Source: Pseudomonadota bacterium | Lineage (GTDB): Bacteria > Pseudomonadota > Alphaproteobacteria > Acetobacterales > Acetobacteraceae | Assembly (NCBI GenBank): GCA_021798575.1 | Contig: JAJZGI010000003.1 | Location: 1 to 64,000, forward strand | DNA: 64,000 nt | Direction of reading: 5' to 3' | Shown: one piece after another, positions 29,293-38,940 of the stretch | How positions within the stretch are numbered: position 1 is the stretch's first letter | Layout of the letters: each line of letters opens with the position of its first letter | Notes under the pieces: model-generated | The model's input: the letters and a program-made list of their open reading frames with translations, nothing else | Database searches by the model: none | What the model was told of the DNA's origin: nothing | Made by a program: the position numbers and the translations under genes

Positions 29293-30224
29293 TGGGTTTG
29301 TTCGACCTCTTCAAAAAACCGACCGCCGAGAGCCAGGCCGCCCAGGCGGAATCCGCGCGTCGGCAGGCTGATATCCAGATGAGCCTGCGCGGCGGGCGCG
29401 TGCCGAGCGGCACGCTGGCGCGCCTCCAAGGTGCCGCCGCTGGCGCCGGCCCGTGGATGGCGACCCTCTCCCCGGCGGAGCTGATGATCGTGCGCTCGCA
29501 TGGCCTCAAACCCATCGCCGCCATTTCATCCACCTGCTGGCTGCATTATGGCTGGTCCTGGACGCAAGGCCACGCGCAGGGCTGGGAGACAGCCCTGCAG
29601 CGCCTCAGCCAGGAGGCCAGGGCCTGCGGCGCCAATGCGGTGCTGGACGTGAAGATGCGCACCATCCCCGTGGGCGAGGGTGAGAGCATGGATTTCTCGC
29701 TCGTCGGTACGGCGGTGCGGGTGGAAGGTCTGGCGGCATCGCCAGACCCGATCATCGCCACCGTGCCGGCGCTGGAATTCGTGAAACTGCTGGAGGCGGA
29801 TGTGGTGCCGACCGGCATCGCCATCGGCGCGCATTATGAATGGCTGACTGACTGGCGGGGCAGCGCGGATGCGCCCTGGATGGGCAACACGGAATCCTGG
29901 CAGCTCTCGAATTTATGGGAGAGCGTGCGCAGCCGCGCCCATGCGCAACTGCGCGAGAGCGCGCGCAACCATGGCAACGGCGTGCTGGCGCATCTGAACT
30001 TCTCCCAGATGTTCGAGCGCGAGCGCGATATCAACGAGCAGAAGGTGAAAGAATATCTGGCCCGCCATATCGTCATCGCCACCACGGTGGATGCCAAACG
30101 CGGCACGCCGCTGCCGCAGGAGTTCAAAATGATGGTGGATATGCACGCGGGCAAAACACCGCTCACCGGCACCTCCCGCCACCACCAATCCTACGCCACC
30201 AACGAACAGGACGGAGCGATATGA
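29292..30224 (+). CDS. Protein with two YbjQ/UPF0145-like domains
   Basis: SSTCWLHYGWSWTQ...ARACGANAVLDVKM...FSLVGTAVRV and a second degenerate copy. Confidence 0.65.
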   Translation: MGLFDLFKKPTAESQAAQAESARRQADIQMSLRGGRVPSGTLARLQGAAAGAGPWMATLSPAELMIVRSHGLKPIAAISSTCWLHYGWSWTQGHAQGWETALQRLSQEARACGANAVLDVKMRTIPVGEGESMDFSLVGTAVRVEGLAASPDPIIATVPALEFVKLLEADVVPTGIAIGAHYEWLTDWRGSADAPWMGNTESWQLSNLWESVRSRAHAQLRESARNHGNGVLAHLNFSQMFERERDINEQKVKEYLARHIVIATTVDAKRGTPLPQEFKMMVDMHAGKTPLTGTSRHHQSYATNEQDGAI

Positions 30225-30225
30225 C

Positions 30226-31041
30226 ATGACGCTAGATTTGCCAACGCACGCGCAGGAACGCCTGAAGGGGTTGCGCTCCTCGGCGCATTCCTCCGGCGTG
30301 TTCACCTCGGATTTTTCCGTCAATGAGTTCTTGCTGGTGCGCAAGGCCGGGTTCGAGCCGATCGGCCTGTGTGTCGGCACCTGCGTCTATCATGTGGGGA
30401 TCCAATACGGCTCCTGGTCGAAAAACCAGGAGATGGATGTGCTCTCCAAGGCGATGTATCATGCGCGCGAGCTGGCGATGTCGCGGATGCGGGCCGAGGC
30501 CACCGCCATGGGCGCGGACGGCATCGTGGGGGTGAAGCTCACTATCAAGCGCCTGGAATGGGATGAGCATTTGCTGGAATTCATCGCCATCGGCACCGGT
30601 GTGGTCCACGGGGAGGGTCATAAGGGCTTCCGCGCGCATGACGGCGGGCCATTCACCTCGGATCTGTCCGGGCAGGATTTCTGGTCCCTGCTGCACGCGG
30701 GCTACCGGCCGGTAGAGATGGTGATGGGCAGCTGCGTCTATCACGTCGCGCATCGCGGGATGCTCTCGGGCCTGGGCACGACAGGGCGAAACGTCGAGAT
30801 GGAGAATTTCACCGCCGCGATGTATGAGGCACGTGAGATCGCCGTCGAGCGCATGCAGGTCGAGGCCGCGGCGGCGAAGGCCGAGGGCGTGGTAGGCGTG
30901 GATATCCACGAGGGCAGCCACGGCTGGCAGACCCATGTGATCGAGTTCTTCGCCATCGGCACGGCGGTGCTGCCGCTCGAGCAGGAGATCGCACCGGAGA
31001 AGATTGCCGACCCGATCATGGTACTCTCCGTCAATGATTAA
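30226..31041 (+). CDS. Protein with two tandem YbjQ/UPF0145-like (putative heavy-metal-binding) domains
   Basis: Two copies: CVGTCVYHVG...ARELAMSRMRAEATAMGADGIVGVKL...FIAIGTGV and VMGSCVYHVA...AREIAVERMQVEAAAAKAEGVVGVDI...FFAIGTAV. Confidence 0.75.
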   Translation: MTLDLPTHAQERLKGLRSSAHSSGVFTSDFSVNEFLLVRKAGFEPIGLCVGTCVYHVGIQYGSWSKNQEMDVLSKAMYHARELAMSRMRAEATAMGADGIVGVKLTIKRLEWDEHLLEFIAIGTGVVHGEGHKGFRAHDGGPFTSDLSGQDFWSLLHAGYRPVEMVMGSCVYHVAHRGMLSGLGTTGRNVEMENFTAAMYEAREIAVERMQVEAAAAKAEGVVGVDIHEGSHGWQTHVIEFFAIGTAVLPLEQEIAPEKIADPIMVLSVND

Positions 31042-31100
31042 CCAGATGAAATGCGGCGGTATGGAGCACGCAGCCGCGCGGTAAAAAGTCTCTTGCTATG

Positions 31101-31152
31101 TTATACTCAAAGTGAGTATAACAGGGGTAAATTATACTCACTTTGAGTATAA
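31101..31152. promoter_or_regulatory. Two perfect palindromic operators upstream of nadA
   Basis: TTATACTCAAAGTGAGTATAA (31101-31121) and its exact reverse complement TTATACTCACTTTGAGTATAA (31132-31152), just before the SD of nadA. Confidence 0.85.
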
Positions 31153-31163
31153 AGGAGACTGCG

Positions 31164-32126
31164 ATGCCGTTCGACCCCGTCTATGACCGTGTCCGCGCCA
31201 TTATTCCGCCGATCGAATGGGCCGACATGGAAGAGGATGTCCTGGCCATCCGCGCGCTTAAGGCGGAGCGCCGCGCCGTCATCCTTGCGCATAACTACCA
31301 GACCCCGGAGATCTTCCACACGGTTGCGGATATCGTGGGGGACAGCCTGTTGCTGGCGCGTGAGGCGGAGCACACGGATGCGGAAGTGATCCTGCTGGCG
31401 GGCGTGCATTTCATGGCCGAGACCGCGAAGCTGCTGAACCCCAATAAAACCGTGCTGATCCCCGATATGCGCGCCGGCTGCTCGCTCGCGGAGTCGATCA
31501 CGCCGGAGGATATCGCGCTGCTGCGCGCCGCCCACCCGGGTGTCCCGGTGGTGGCCTATGTCAACACGTCGGCGGCGGTGAAGGCGGCCTCAGACATCTG
31601 CTGCACCTCGGGCAACGCCAAAAAAATCGTGGAATCGCTCGGTGTGGAAAAAGTGATCATGCTGCCGGATGAATATCTGGCGCAGAACATCGCGCGCGAG
31701 ACCGATGTGAAGATCATCGCTTGGGCCGGCCATTGCGAAGTGCATGAGCGCTTCACGGCGGCTGAGATTCAGGAGCTGCGTCTGCGCCACCCGGGCGTGG
31801 TGATTCTGGCGCATCCGGAATGTCCGCCGGAGGTGGTCGCGGTATCGGATTTCTCGGGCTCGACGGCGGTGATGGCCGATTATGTGAGCCATAACAAACC
31901 GCCGCGCGTGGCGCTGATCACGGAATGTTCGATGAGCGATAACATCGCGTTAATTAATCAGGATGTCGAGTTTATCCGCCCCTGCAATCTGTGCCCGCAC
32001 ATGAAGCGCATCACGCTGAAGAACATCCGCACGGCGCTGGAGATGATGCAGACCGAGGTGTTCATCGATCCCGCTCATTTCGCCCCCGCGCGCGCGGCGG
32101 TGGAGCGTATGCTGGCCGTCAAATGA
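31164..32126 (+). CDS. nadA: Quinolinate synthase
   Basis: [49 protein letters not shown]. Confidence 0.96.
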   Translation: MPFDPVYDRVRAIIPPIEWADMEEDVLAIRALKAERRAVILAHNYQTPEIFHTVADIVGDSLLLAREAEHTDAEVILLAGVHFMAETAKLLNPNKTVLIPDMRAGCSLAESITPEDIALLRAAHPGVPVVAYVNTSAAVKAASDICCTSGNAKKIVESLGVEKVIMLPDEYLAQNIARETDVKIIAWAGHCEVHERFTAAEIQELRLRHPGVVILAHPECPPEVVAVSDFSGSTAVMADYVSHNKPPRVALITECSMSDNIALINQDVEFIRPCNLCPHMKRITLKNIRTALEMMQTEVFIDPAHFAPARAAVERMLAVK

Positions 32127-33526
32127 TCATCATCGGCGGCGGCATCGCCGGGCTCATGGCCGCGCTGGCTGCGGCACCCGCGCCGGTGGTGCTGCTCAAC
32201 CCCGTCGCCCCGGGGGAGGGTGCCGCCAGCGTCTGGTCGCAGGGCGGTCTGGCGGCGGCCGTCGGCGCGGATGACAGCCCGGCGCTACATATACGCGATA
32301 CGCTCAAGGCAGGGGCCGGCCTGTGCGCCCCGCAGATGGTGGCGGAGATCATCGCCGCCGGGCCGGGGCTGGTCGATACAATGCTCGGCTACGGCGTGCG
32401 TTTTGACACCGATGGTTCGGGCAGGCTGGCGCTGGGGCTGGAGGCCGCGCACAGCCGCCCGCGTATCCTGCACGCAAATGGCGACCAAACTGGCGCCGAG
32501 ATCATGCGCGCGCTCATCGCGGCCGTGCGGCGCACACCGTCCATCCGTTTTCTGCCCGCCCAGGCCCGGCATATCTGCGTTTCGGGCGGCGCGGTCGCGG
32601 GCGTGCTCGCAACCCAGGGGGATGAGGTTCTGCGCCTGCCCGCGCGCCAGGTGCTGCTGGCCACCGGCGGCATCGGCGCGCTGTTCCGCGACAGCACCAA
32701 CCCGCCCGGCGCCGTCGGCTTTGGTCTCATGCTCGCCGCCGCCGCTGGCGCGCGCCTCAAGGATCTCGAGTTCATCCAGTTTCACCCGACCGCGCTGGCC
32801 GCCAACACACCCTCCCTGCCGCTGATCTCCGAGGCGGTACGCGGTGAGGGCGCGGTGCTGATCGACGAGCATGGGGACGCATTTCTCAATGGCGGAGACC
32901 TCGCCCCGCGTGACACCGTGGCGCGCGCCGTGTTCGCCCACCAGACCGCCGGGCACCAGGTGTTCCTGGATGCGCGGCGGATCGGCGCCCGTTTCGCCAC
33001 GCGCTTTCCGGCAATCTCTGAAATCTGCGCCAAAGCGGGGATCAACCCGCAGAACCAGCCGATCCCCGTGCGGCCCGCCGCGCACTATCACATGGGCGGC
33101 GTCGCGGTGGATGCCAGCGGGCAGAGCAGCGTCCCCGGCCTGTTCGCCGCCGGGGAGGTCGCCTGCACCGGCCTGCACGGTGCCAACCGCCTGGCCAGCA
33201 ACTCCCTGCTGGAGGCCGCGGTGTGCGGCGCCGTCGCCGGTCGTGCGATGGCGGCGCTTCCGGTGGGCAACGCCTCAACCCTGCCCGAGATGGCACTGCC
33301 GCCAGAACCCAATGCCGCCGCCATCCGCGGCATCATGTCCGAGCATCTGGGCGTGCTGCGCACCCCGGCGGGCCTGCAACGCGCCGTCGCCCAGTTGCAG
33401 GCGCTCGCTCCAGGTAATCCCGCCGCTGAGCTTGGCCTGCGCATCGCCCAGGCGGCGCTGGCGCGCAAAACCTCGGTCGGCGCGCACGCCGTCCAGGGCA
33501 CCGCCGCGCTCCATCAGGCTGCCTGA
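32123..33526 (+). CDS. nadB: L-aspartate oxidase
   Basis: [51 protein letters not shown]. Confidence 0.95.
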   Translation: MIIIGGGIAGLMAALAAAPAPVVLLNPVAPGEGAASVWSQGGLAAAVGADDSPALHIRDTLKAGAGLCAPQMVAEIIAAGPGLVDTMLGYGVRFDTDGSGRLALGLEAAHSRPRILHANGDQTGAEIMRALIAAVRRTPSIRFLPAQARHICVSGGAVAGVLATQGDEVLRLPARQVLLATGGIGALFRDSTNPPGAVGFGLMLAAAAGARLKDLEFIQFHPTALAANTPSLPLISEAVRGEGAVLIDEHGDAFLNGGDLAPRDTVARAVFAHQTAGHQVFLDARRIGARFATRFPAISEICAKAGINPQNQPIPVRPAAHYHMGGVAVDASGQSSVPGLFAAGEVACTGLHGANRLASNSLLEAAVCGAVAGRAMAALPVGNASTLPEMALPPEPNAAAIRGIMSEHLGVLRTPAGLQRAVAQLQALAPGNPAAELGLRIAQAALARKTSVGAHAVQGTAALHQAA

Positions 33527-33534
33527 AAATTACC

Positions 33535-34383
33535 ATGCAACTGCCACCCCTGCCCGCCGTGATGATCGAGCCCGCTATCCGCGCCGCGCTGCTGGAGGAC
33601 CTCGGCCGGGCCGGGGATATCACGTCGGATTCGGTCATCGATGTGCACACTCAGGCGGAGGTGGCGCTGATCGCGCGCGAGCCCGGCACCCTCGCGGGGT
33701 TGGATTTCGCGCGCAGCGCCTTTGCGCTCATCGAGCCGCGCATCCGCTTCGTCGCCCATTGCGAGGATGCCGGCCGCCTCACCCCCGGCCAGCGCATCGC
33801 CAGCGTCTCAGGCCCGGCCCGCGCCATCCTCACGGCTGAGCGTGTGGCGCTGAATTTTCTAGGGCATCTGAGCGGCATCGCCACGGCGACCGCCGGCATC
33901 GCCGATTCCATCGTCCACACCAGGGCAAAAATCTGCTGCACACGCAAAACCACGCCCGGGCTGCGCTTTGCCGAAAAATACGCGGTGCGCGCGGGCGGCG
34001 GCGCCAATCATCGCTTCGGGCTGGATGACGCGGTGCTGATCAAGGACAACCACATCGCCATCGCGGGCTCCATCACTACCGCCATCACCCGTGCCCGCGC
34101 TGCCATCGGCCATCTCGTGAAAATCGAGGTGGAGGTGGATACGCTGGCCCAGCTCGAGGAAGCGCTCAGCCTGCACCCGGACGCGATTCTGCTGGATAAC
34201 ATGGCCCCGCCCATGCTGCGGGAGGCTGTGGCGCGCATCGGCGGCCGCGCCATCAGCGAGGCATCGGGGCGGATCACAGCGCAGACCGCGCCGGAGATCG
34301 CAGAAACCGGGGTGGACCTGCTCTCCGCCGGCTGGCTCACCCATAGCGCCCGCGTGCTGGATATCGGGCTGGATTTTACCTGA
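33535..34383 (+). CDS. nadC: Nicotinate-nucleotide pyrophosphorylase (carboxylating)
   Basis: LNFLGHLSGIAT, TRKTTPGLRFAEKYAVRAGGGANHRFGLDDAVLIKDNH. Confidence 0.97.
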   Translation: MQLPPLPAVMIEPAIRAALLEDLGRAGDITSDSVIDVHTQAEVALIAREPGTLAGLDFARSAFALIEPRIRFVAHCEDAGRLTPGQRIASVSGPARAILTAERVALNFLGHLSGIATATAGIADSIVHTRAKICCTRKTTPGLRFAEKYAVRAGGGANHRFGLDDAVLIKDNHIAIAGSITTAITRARAAIGHLVKIEVEVDTLAQLEEALSLHPDAILLDNMAPPMLREAVARIGGRAISEASGRITAQTAPEIAETGVDLLSAGWLTHSARVLDIGLDFT

Positions 34384-34488
34384 CAGCCTCTCGCGGCTAT
34401 GAAATCGCCGTCATTTTCACAACCCATGTCTTGGCCGCCCTGATCCCCTGCACCCATATAATGGACGGAAAATTTTTCCGGACTTCGC

Positions 34489-35208
34489 ATGGTCTGCAAC
34501 TTGCCTATCCGCTGTGTTTTCACCTTCGCCCTGCTGGCGCTTGCAACCGCACCTGCCCAGGCCGACACCAGCGTCATCTCGCGCACTCAGGCGTTGCGCC
34601 GGGATGCGCGATATGTCGCCATTCAGGAGCCCACCCCCGGTAACCCGCGCCTCATTCTGGTGGATATCGCCCGGCAGAAGCTGTATCTGCTCGTGCATGG
34701 GCAGGTGCGGGTGAGTTGGCCGGTTTCCACCGCCTGGCGGGGCGTCGGCAACCTTCTGGGCAGCGACCGTACGCCCACCGGGCTGTTCGAGATTGCCGTC
34801 AAAATGGGTGCCGGGTTGCCGGAATTCGCCATCCTCAACAGCCAGGGGCCAAGCGGCGGCGTCGCCACGCCGGTCTTCGCCTCCCATGATTTAGCAGCAA
34901 GCCGCTTTATCACCACCCGGCTGCTGGTGCTGGAGGGGCTGCAACCAGGGTGGAATGAGGGCGGGGATGTCGATACGCTGGCGCGGCAGATCTATATTCA
35001 TGGCACCGCCAACCTCGGGATGCTGGGCCAGCCGGCATCCCTTGGCTGTGTGCAGATGGCGCCGGGGGCTATTATCGCGCTCTCCCGCGCCGTGCCCATC
35101 GGCACGCTGGTGCTGATCACGCCGAGCCTTGGGAATCCAGAGATTATTCCAGGCCAGCCGCCCGCGCCCGGCACGATTATCGCCAGTAATAGCGATACTC
35201 GGGATTGA
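34489..35208 (+). CDS. L,D-transpeptidase (YkuD domain)
   Basis: LILVDIARQKLYLLVHGQV...IYIHGTANLGMLGQPASLGCVQM catalytic motif. Confidence 0.9.
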   Translation: MVCNLPIRCVFTFALLALATAPAQADTSVISRTQALRRDARYVAIQEPTPGNPRLILVDIARQKLYLLVHGQVRVSWPVSTAWRGVGNLLGSDRTPTGLFEIAVKMGAGLPEFAILNSQGPSGGVATPVFASHDLAASRFITTRLLVLEGLQPGWNEGGDVDTLARQIYIHGTANLGMLGQPASLGCVQMAPGAIIALSRAVPIGTLVLITPSLGNPEIIPGQPPAPGTIIASNSDTRD

Positions 35209-35209
35209 T

Positions 35210-35866
35210 CTACCGCAGGTACTGCGCCAGGAACGCGAGGCTGCGCAGCTCAGCCAATTCCGTATCCTGCGCCTTGTAAGCGGGCCGTTCCGTGCAGCCA
35301 AAACCATGTTCGGCACCGGCATAGGTGAATATCTCCACCTGCGGCTGGGCGCGACCGATCGCTGCCACGTCGGACATGGGGATGCTCTTGTCCGCCTCAG
35401 CAAAATGCAGTTGCACCGGGCAGTTGGGGGCCAATGCGTTGGCCGCGGCGATGCCGCCGCCATACCAACCCACCGCCGCCTTGAATTGGTGGGTCTTCGC
35501 CGCGCCGAGCCAGGCCAGCGTGCCGCCCCAGCAATAGCCGATGATCCCCACCGGTCGCTCGCCAAAACTCGCCGCCACGGCTGTAATATCCTCAATTGAT
35601 GCCACGTCGGGAATCGCCGCGCGCAGCCTCAGCCCTTTCTGGACATCCTCCGGCGTATAGTTGAGTGCCACGCCGCGTTCCGCCCGGTCGAAGAGCGCCG
35701 GGCAGATCACCCGGTAGCCAAATCCGGCCAGCCGCTCCGAGACCCGGCGCATATGCGCGTTCACGCCAAAAATCTCCTGCAACACCACGAGCCCACGCGG
35801 CGCGTTCAGATTCCCGGCCTCGAAACCGGCGAATTCATGTCCATCGGCGGCGGTCAGTTTCATCAT
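35210..35866 (-). CDS. Dienelactone hydrolase family protein
   Basis: RGLVVLQEIFGVNAHMR, GIIGYCWGG nucleophile elbow, TYAGAEHGF. Confidence 0.92.
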   Translation of the reverse strand: MMKLTAADGHEFAGFEAGNLNAPRGLVVLQEIFGVNAHMRRVSERLAGFGYRVICPALFDRAERGVALNYTPEDVQKGLRLRAAIPDVASIEDITAVAASFGERPVGIIGYCWGGTLAWLGAAKTHQFKAAVGWYGGGIAAANALAPNCPVQLHFAEADKSIPMSDVAAIGRAQPQVEIFTYAGAEHGFGCTERPAYKAQDTELAELRSLAFLAQYLR

Positions 35867-35906
35867 TTGCTTTCTCCTGCGTTGCTGGCCTTGCGCCTGG
35901 GCCGAA

Positions 35907-36398
35907 TTACCCGCTTTTGAATTGCGCCACCAGATGCGCGAACTCGCGCGCCAGCCCTTCGTAGATCTGCCGCTTGAACGCTATCGCCAGGCCCGGCAGT
36001 GCGTTCAGCTCCACCCATTTCCAGGCATCGAACTCCGGGTGTGGGTCGCGCTCCAGTACGATCTCGGAATCCTCGCCCAAAAACCGCAGGGCGAACCATT
36101 TCTGGCGCTGCCCGCGATATTTCCCGCGCCAGGATTTGCCGATCAGCCCGGGCGGAAAATCATACTCCACCCATCCCGGCTGCTCGCCGATGATATCCGC
36201 GCGCCGCGTGCCAATCTCTTCCTCCAGTTCGCGCAGCACCGCCGCCCTTGGGTCCTCTCCGGCGTCGATCCCGCCTTGCGGCAGCTGCCAGGCCTCCAGC
36301 CCCACTCGCTTGGCGACCAGCACGCGCCCATCTGGGCCAAAGAGCAATGCACCCACATTCAGCCGGTAGGGCAGCGTCGATATGGCCGCTTCGTTCAA
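35907..36398 (-). CDS. rppH: RNA pyrophosphohydrolase (NUDIX)
   Basis: YRLNVGALLF, WQLPQGGIDAGEDPRAAVLRELEEEIG, FLGEDSEIVL. Confidence 0.93.
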   Translation of the reverse strand: MNEAAISTLPYRLNVGALLFGPDGRVLVAKRVGLEAWQLPQGGIDAGEDPRAAVLRELEEEIGTRRADIIGEQPGWVEYDFPPGLIGKSWRGKYRGQRQKWFALRFLGEDSEIVLERDPHPEFDAWKWVELNALPGLAIAFKRQIYEGLAREFAHLVAQFKSG

Positions 36399-37786
36399 TT
36401 CGCCGCCACGGTGGTGTGCGGTCCCATCGCCGCCACCAGCTTGAGCGCCATCTGGAGCTGGAAGTCGGTCGCCGGATTGCTCGCATCAAAGGCCGGCCAA
36501 TGCGCGGGCGGCTTGCTGGGGATGCTCCGGGCCACGGCGGGCAGCGGCAGGGCGGGCGGCAGCGGCTGGGTGGTCAGCCCGGTCGGGTTGGTGAAGGAGT
36601 TCAGCAGGTTCGTCTCGCGCATCTGCGCAAAGGCATCCGGCGGCAGGTCGGTCTCATGCACCTTCACATTCGGTGTTACGCCATAGCCCTGGATGGACTT
36701 GCCCGAGGGCGTGAAATACAGCGCCGTGGTCAGGCGCAGCGCGCCCTCATTGTCGATCGGCATGATCGTCTGGACCGAGCCCTTGCCGAAGGTGCGGGTG
36801 CCCAGCACCAGCGCCCGGCGGTTTTGCTGGAGCGCGGCGGTCACGATCTCAGCGGCGGAGGCGGTGCCGCTGTTGGTCAGCACCACCATCGGTGCGCCAT
36901 GGGTGATATCATCACCCTGCGCATACCACACCGCGTCATCTTCTGAATGTCTTCCATGGGTCGAGACAATCTCGCCGTTGGTCAGAAAATCATCGCCGAC
37001 CGCCACCGCCTGGTCCAGCAGCCCGCCCGGATTATCCCGCAGATCCAATATATAGCCGTGGATATAGCCATGCGCCTGCGCCTTCAGCCGGGCGACGGCA
37101 CGGGCCACATGCGCCCCGGCTTTTTCGTCGAAACTATCCAGCCTTATATAGCCCACATCGCCCGCAGGCGTGGTGTAGAGCTTCTCCTTCACATCCTGGA
37201 TTTTGATGATCTCGCGCGTCAGCACCACGACGACCGGCGTGGTGATGCCCGCGCGCTTCACCGTGAGGGTGATTTTGGTCCCCGGCTTGCCGCGCATCTC
37301 CGTCACCGCATCGTCCAGGTCTAGCCCTTGGGTGGATTTGCCGTTGATCTCGACGATGATGTCACCCGGCTTCATGCCCGCGCGCGCGGCGGGCGTGCCG
37401 TCGATTGGGGAGATCACCTTGAGCAGCCCGCTGGTCTGCGTCACCTCCAGCCCCAGCCCGCCGAACTGGCCAGAGGTCTGCACCTGCATATCGGCATATT
37501 GCTGCGCGTTCATATAGCCCGAGTGCGGGTCGAGCCCGGCCAGCATTCCGTTCACGGCGTTATAGATCAATTTGTCCGTCGGCGGGTCAAAGACGTAATT
37601 TTCCTTGATCTGCGTCAGAATATCGCCGAACAGCGAGAGCTGCTGATAGGTGCTGTCCTGCGGCGTGTTCTGGCCCATCGCCCGATGCAGCGGCCCGGCT
37701 ACCGTGCCGACCGCCAATCCGGCCATAAAAATACCGCCTAAAAGTAGCCCGTTGCGCAAACGCATCCAAAAATCCTCATGACTCAA
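36395..37786 (-). CDS. ctpA: S41-family C-terminal processing protease
   Basis: PDZ plus GYIHGYILDLRDNPGG, VVLTNSGTASAAEI, RTFGKGSVQTI. Confidence 0.95.
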   Translation of the reverse strand: MSHEDFWMRLRNGLLLGGIFMAGLAVGTVAGPLHRAMGQNTPQDSTYQQLSLFGDILTQIKENYVFDPPTDKLIYNAVNGMLAGLDPHSGYMNAQQYADMQVQTSGQFGGLGLEVTQTSGLLKVISPIDGTPAARAGMKPGDIIVEINGKSTQGLDLDDAVTEMRGKPGTKITLTVKRAGITTPVVVVLTREIIKIQDVKEKLYTTPAGDVGYIRLDSFDEKAGAHVARAVARLKAQAHGYIHGYILDLRDNPGGLLDQAVAVGDDFLTNGEIVSTHGRHSEDDAVWYAQGDDITHGAPMVVLTNSGTASAAEIVTAALQQNRRALVLGTRTFGKGSVQTIMPIDNEGALRLTTALYFTPSGKSIQGYGVTPNVKVHETDLPPDAFAQMRETNLLNSFTNPTGLTTQPLPPALPLPAVARSIPSKPPAHWPAFDASNPATDFQLQMALKLVAAMGPHTTVAAN

Positions 37787-37819
37787 ATCCTCGGGCCATT
37801 AGATAGCATCCGCGCCCGA

Positions 37820-38920
37820 TTATCCAGTGCCAGCACCCGCGAGCCAGGGCTGCGGGTCTACGGGCGCGCCGTTCTGCCTTAATTCGACGTAAAGTACCGG
37901 CTGGCGGGTGGGCTGCGCCGGATTATAGCCCAGCATGGACCCGACAGGCTGGCCATGCGCCAGCCGCTCGCCGGTGGCGACATCCAGATGATGCATCCCC
38001 GCCAGCACCACGCTGGTGCCATCCCCGCAATCAGTGATCACCATCAGCCCATAGGCGGGGAATGCGCCGGCGAACATCACCGTGCCCGCACAGGGGGAAA
38101 TAACACGCGCCCCTGGTGCCGCGCCGTAGCTAACTCCCTCGGCGGGCCCGGCCAGCGTGGCGGCGCCGAACCCCTGGATGATCCGCCCGGCCACCGGCGC
38201 TCCGCCGCTGCCCGCAGGCAGGTTCACCGGCGTGGTGCTTTGTGGGACCAGCCCGGCCACGGCGGCGTTGATGCTCTGCAATTTGTGCTCTGCTGCCAGG
38301 CTGGCTTCCGCCTCACGCGCCTGGATGCTCGCATCGGCCATTTCAGCCGCCTGCGCGACATCTATCTCCTGGTTCAACGCCGCCTCGGCCGTCTGCTGCG
38401 TCGCCACCGCCGCGGCGAGGCGCGTCTGGGTCGCCTGCGCCTGCGCCTGCAAGGCCAGCACGTGGGCGGACTGGGTCTGCACCTGCAACGCCCGCGCCGC
38501 GATGGCGCGCGCCACGCCTTGCAGAATCGCGATGCCCTGCACCGCCTCGCGCGGGGGCAGCGGCGTCGCCAGCAGTGTCTCGGCCGGCTGCGCGGCGAGC
38601 CGTTGCATCGCGGGCAGAAGCTGCTCCAGCGCGGCCTCCGCCGTCGCCAGATGCTGGCTCGCCGTGGCGCACGCCGCGCTCAGGGCGGAGAGCTGCTCTG
38701 CATCGGTGGCCGTCTGCGCCTCCAGCCCGCGCAGGTTGGCGGCGGCCTGCACCTGCCGCTCGGCCAGCAGCGCGGCCCGTGCGGCTTGCGCGCGTCGGTC
38801 CTCCCGCGCCAGCAGCTCGGCGTGGCGGTGCCGGTTGAGCGCCGTGCGCGCCGCATCCGCCAGCCGCTGCGCGCTCGGCGGCACCGCCTGTCCTATCCCG
38901 GGCAGCAGCGCCAGCAGCAC
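37820..38920 (-). CDS. EnvC-like murein hydrolase activator (coiled coil plus degenerate M23/LytM domain)
   Basis: N-terminal coiled coil; GARVISPCAGTVMFAGAFPAYGLMVITDCGDG...LYVELRQNG; LytM-like, lacking typical zinc ligands. Confidence 0.82.
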   Translation of the reverse strand: MLLALLPGIGQAVPPSAQRLADAARTALNRHRHAELLAREDRRAQAARAALLAERQVQAAANLRGLEAQTATDAEQLSALSAACATASQHLATAEAALEQLLPAMQRLAAQPAETLLATPLPPREAVQGIAILQGVARAIAARALQVQTQSAHVLALQAQAQATQTRLAAAVATQQTAEAALNQEIDVAQAAEMADASIQAREAEASLAAEHKLQSINAAVAGLVPQSTTPVNLPAGSGGAPVAGRIIQGFGAATLAGPAEGVSYGAAPGARVISPCAGTVMFAGAFPAYGLMVITDCGDGTSVVLAGMHHLDVATGERLAHGQPVGSMLGYNPAQPTRQPVLYVELRQNGAPVDPQPWLAGAGTG

Positions 38921-38940
38921 GCAAAGCCCATAAAACCAAT

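Noticed and set aside
32871-33839. 322-aa plus-strand ORF overlapping nadB/nadC
   Set aside because: Alternative frame of two well-supported genes; Arg/Pro-rich shadow translation.
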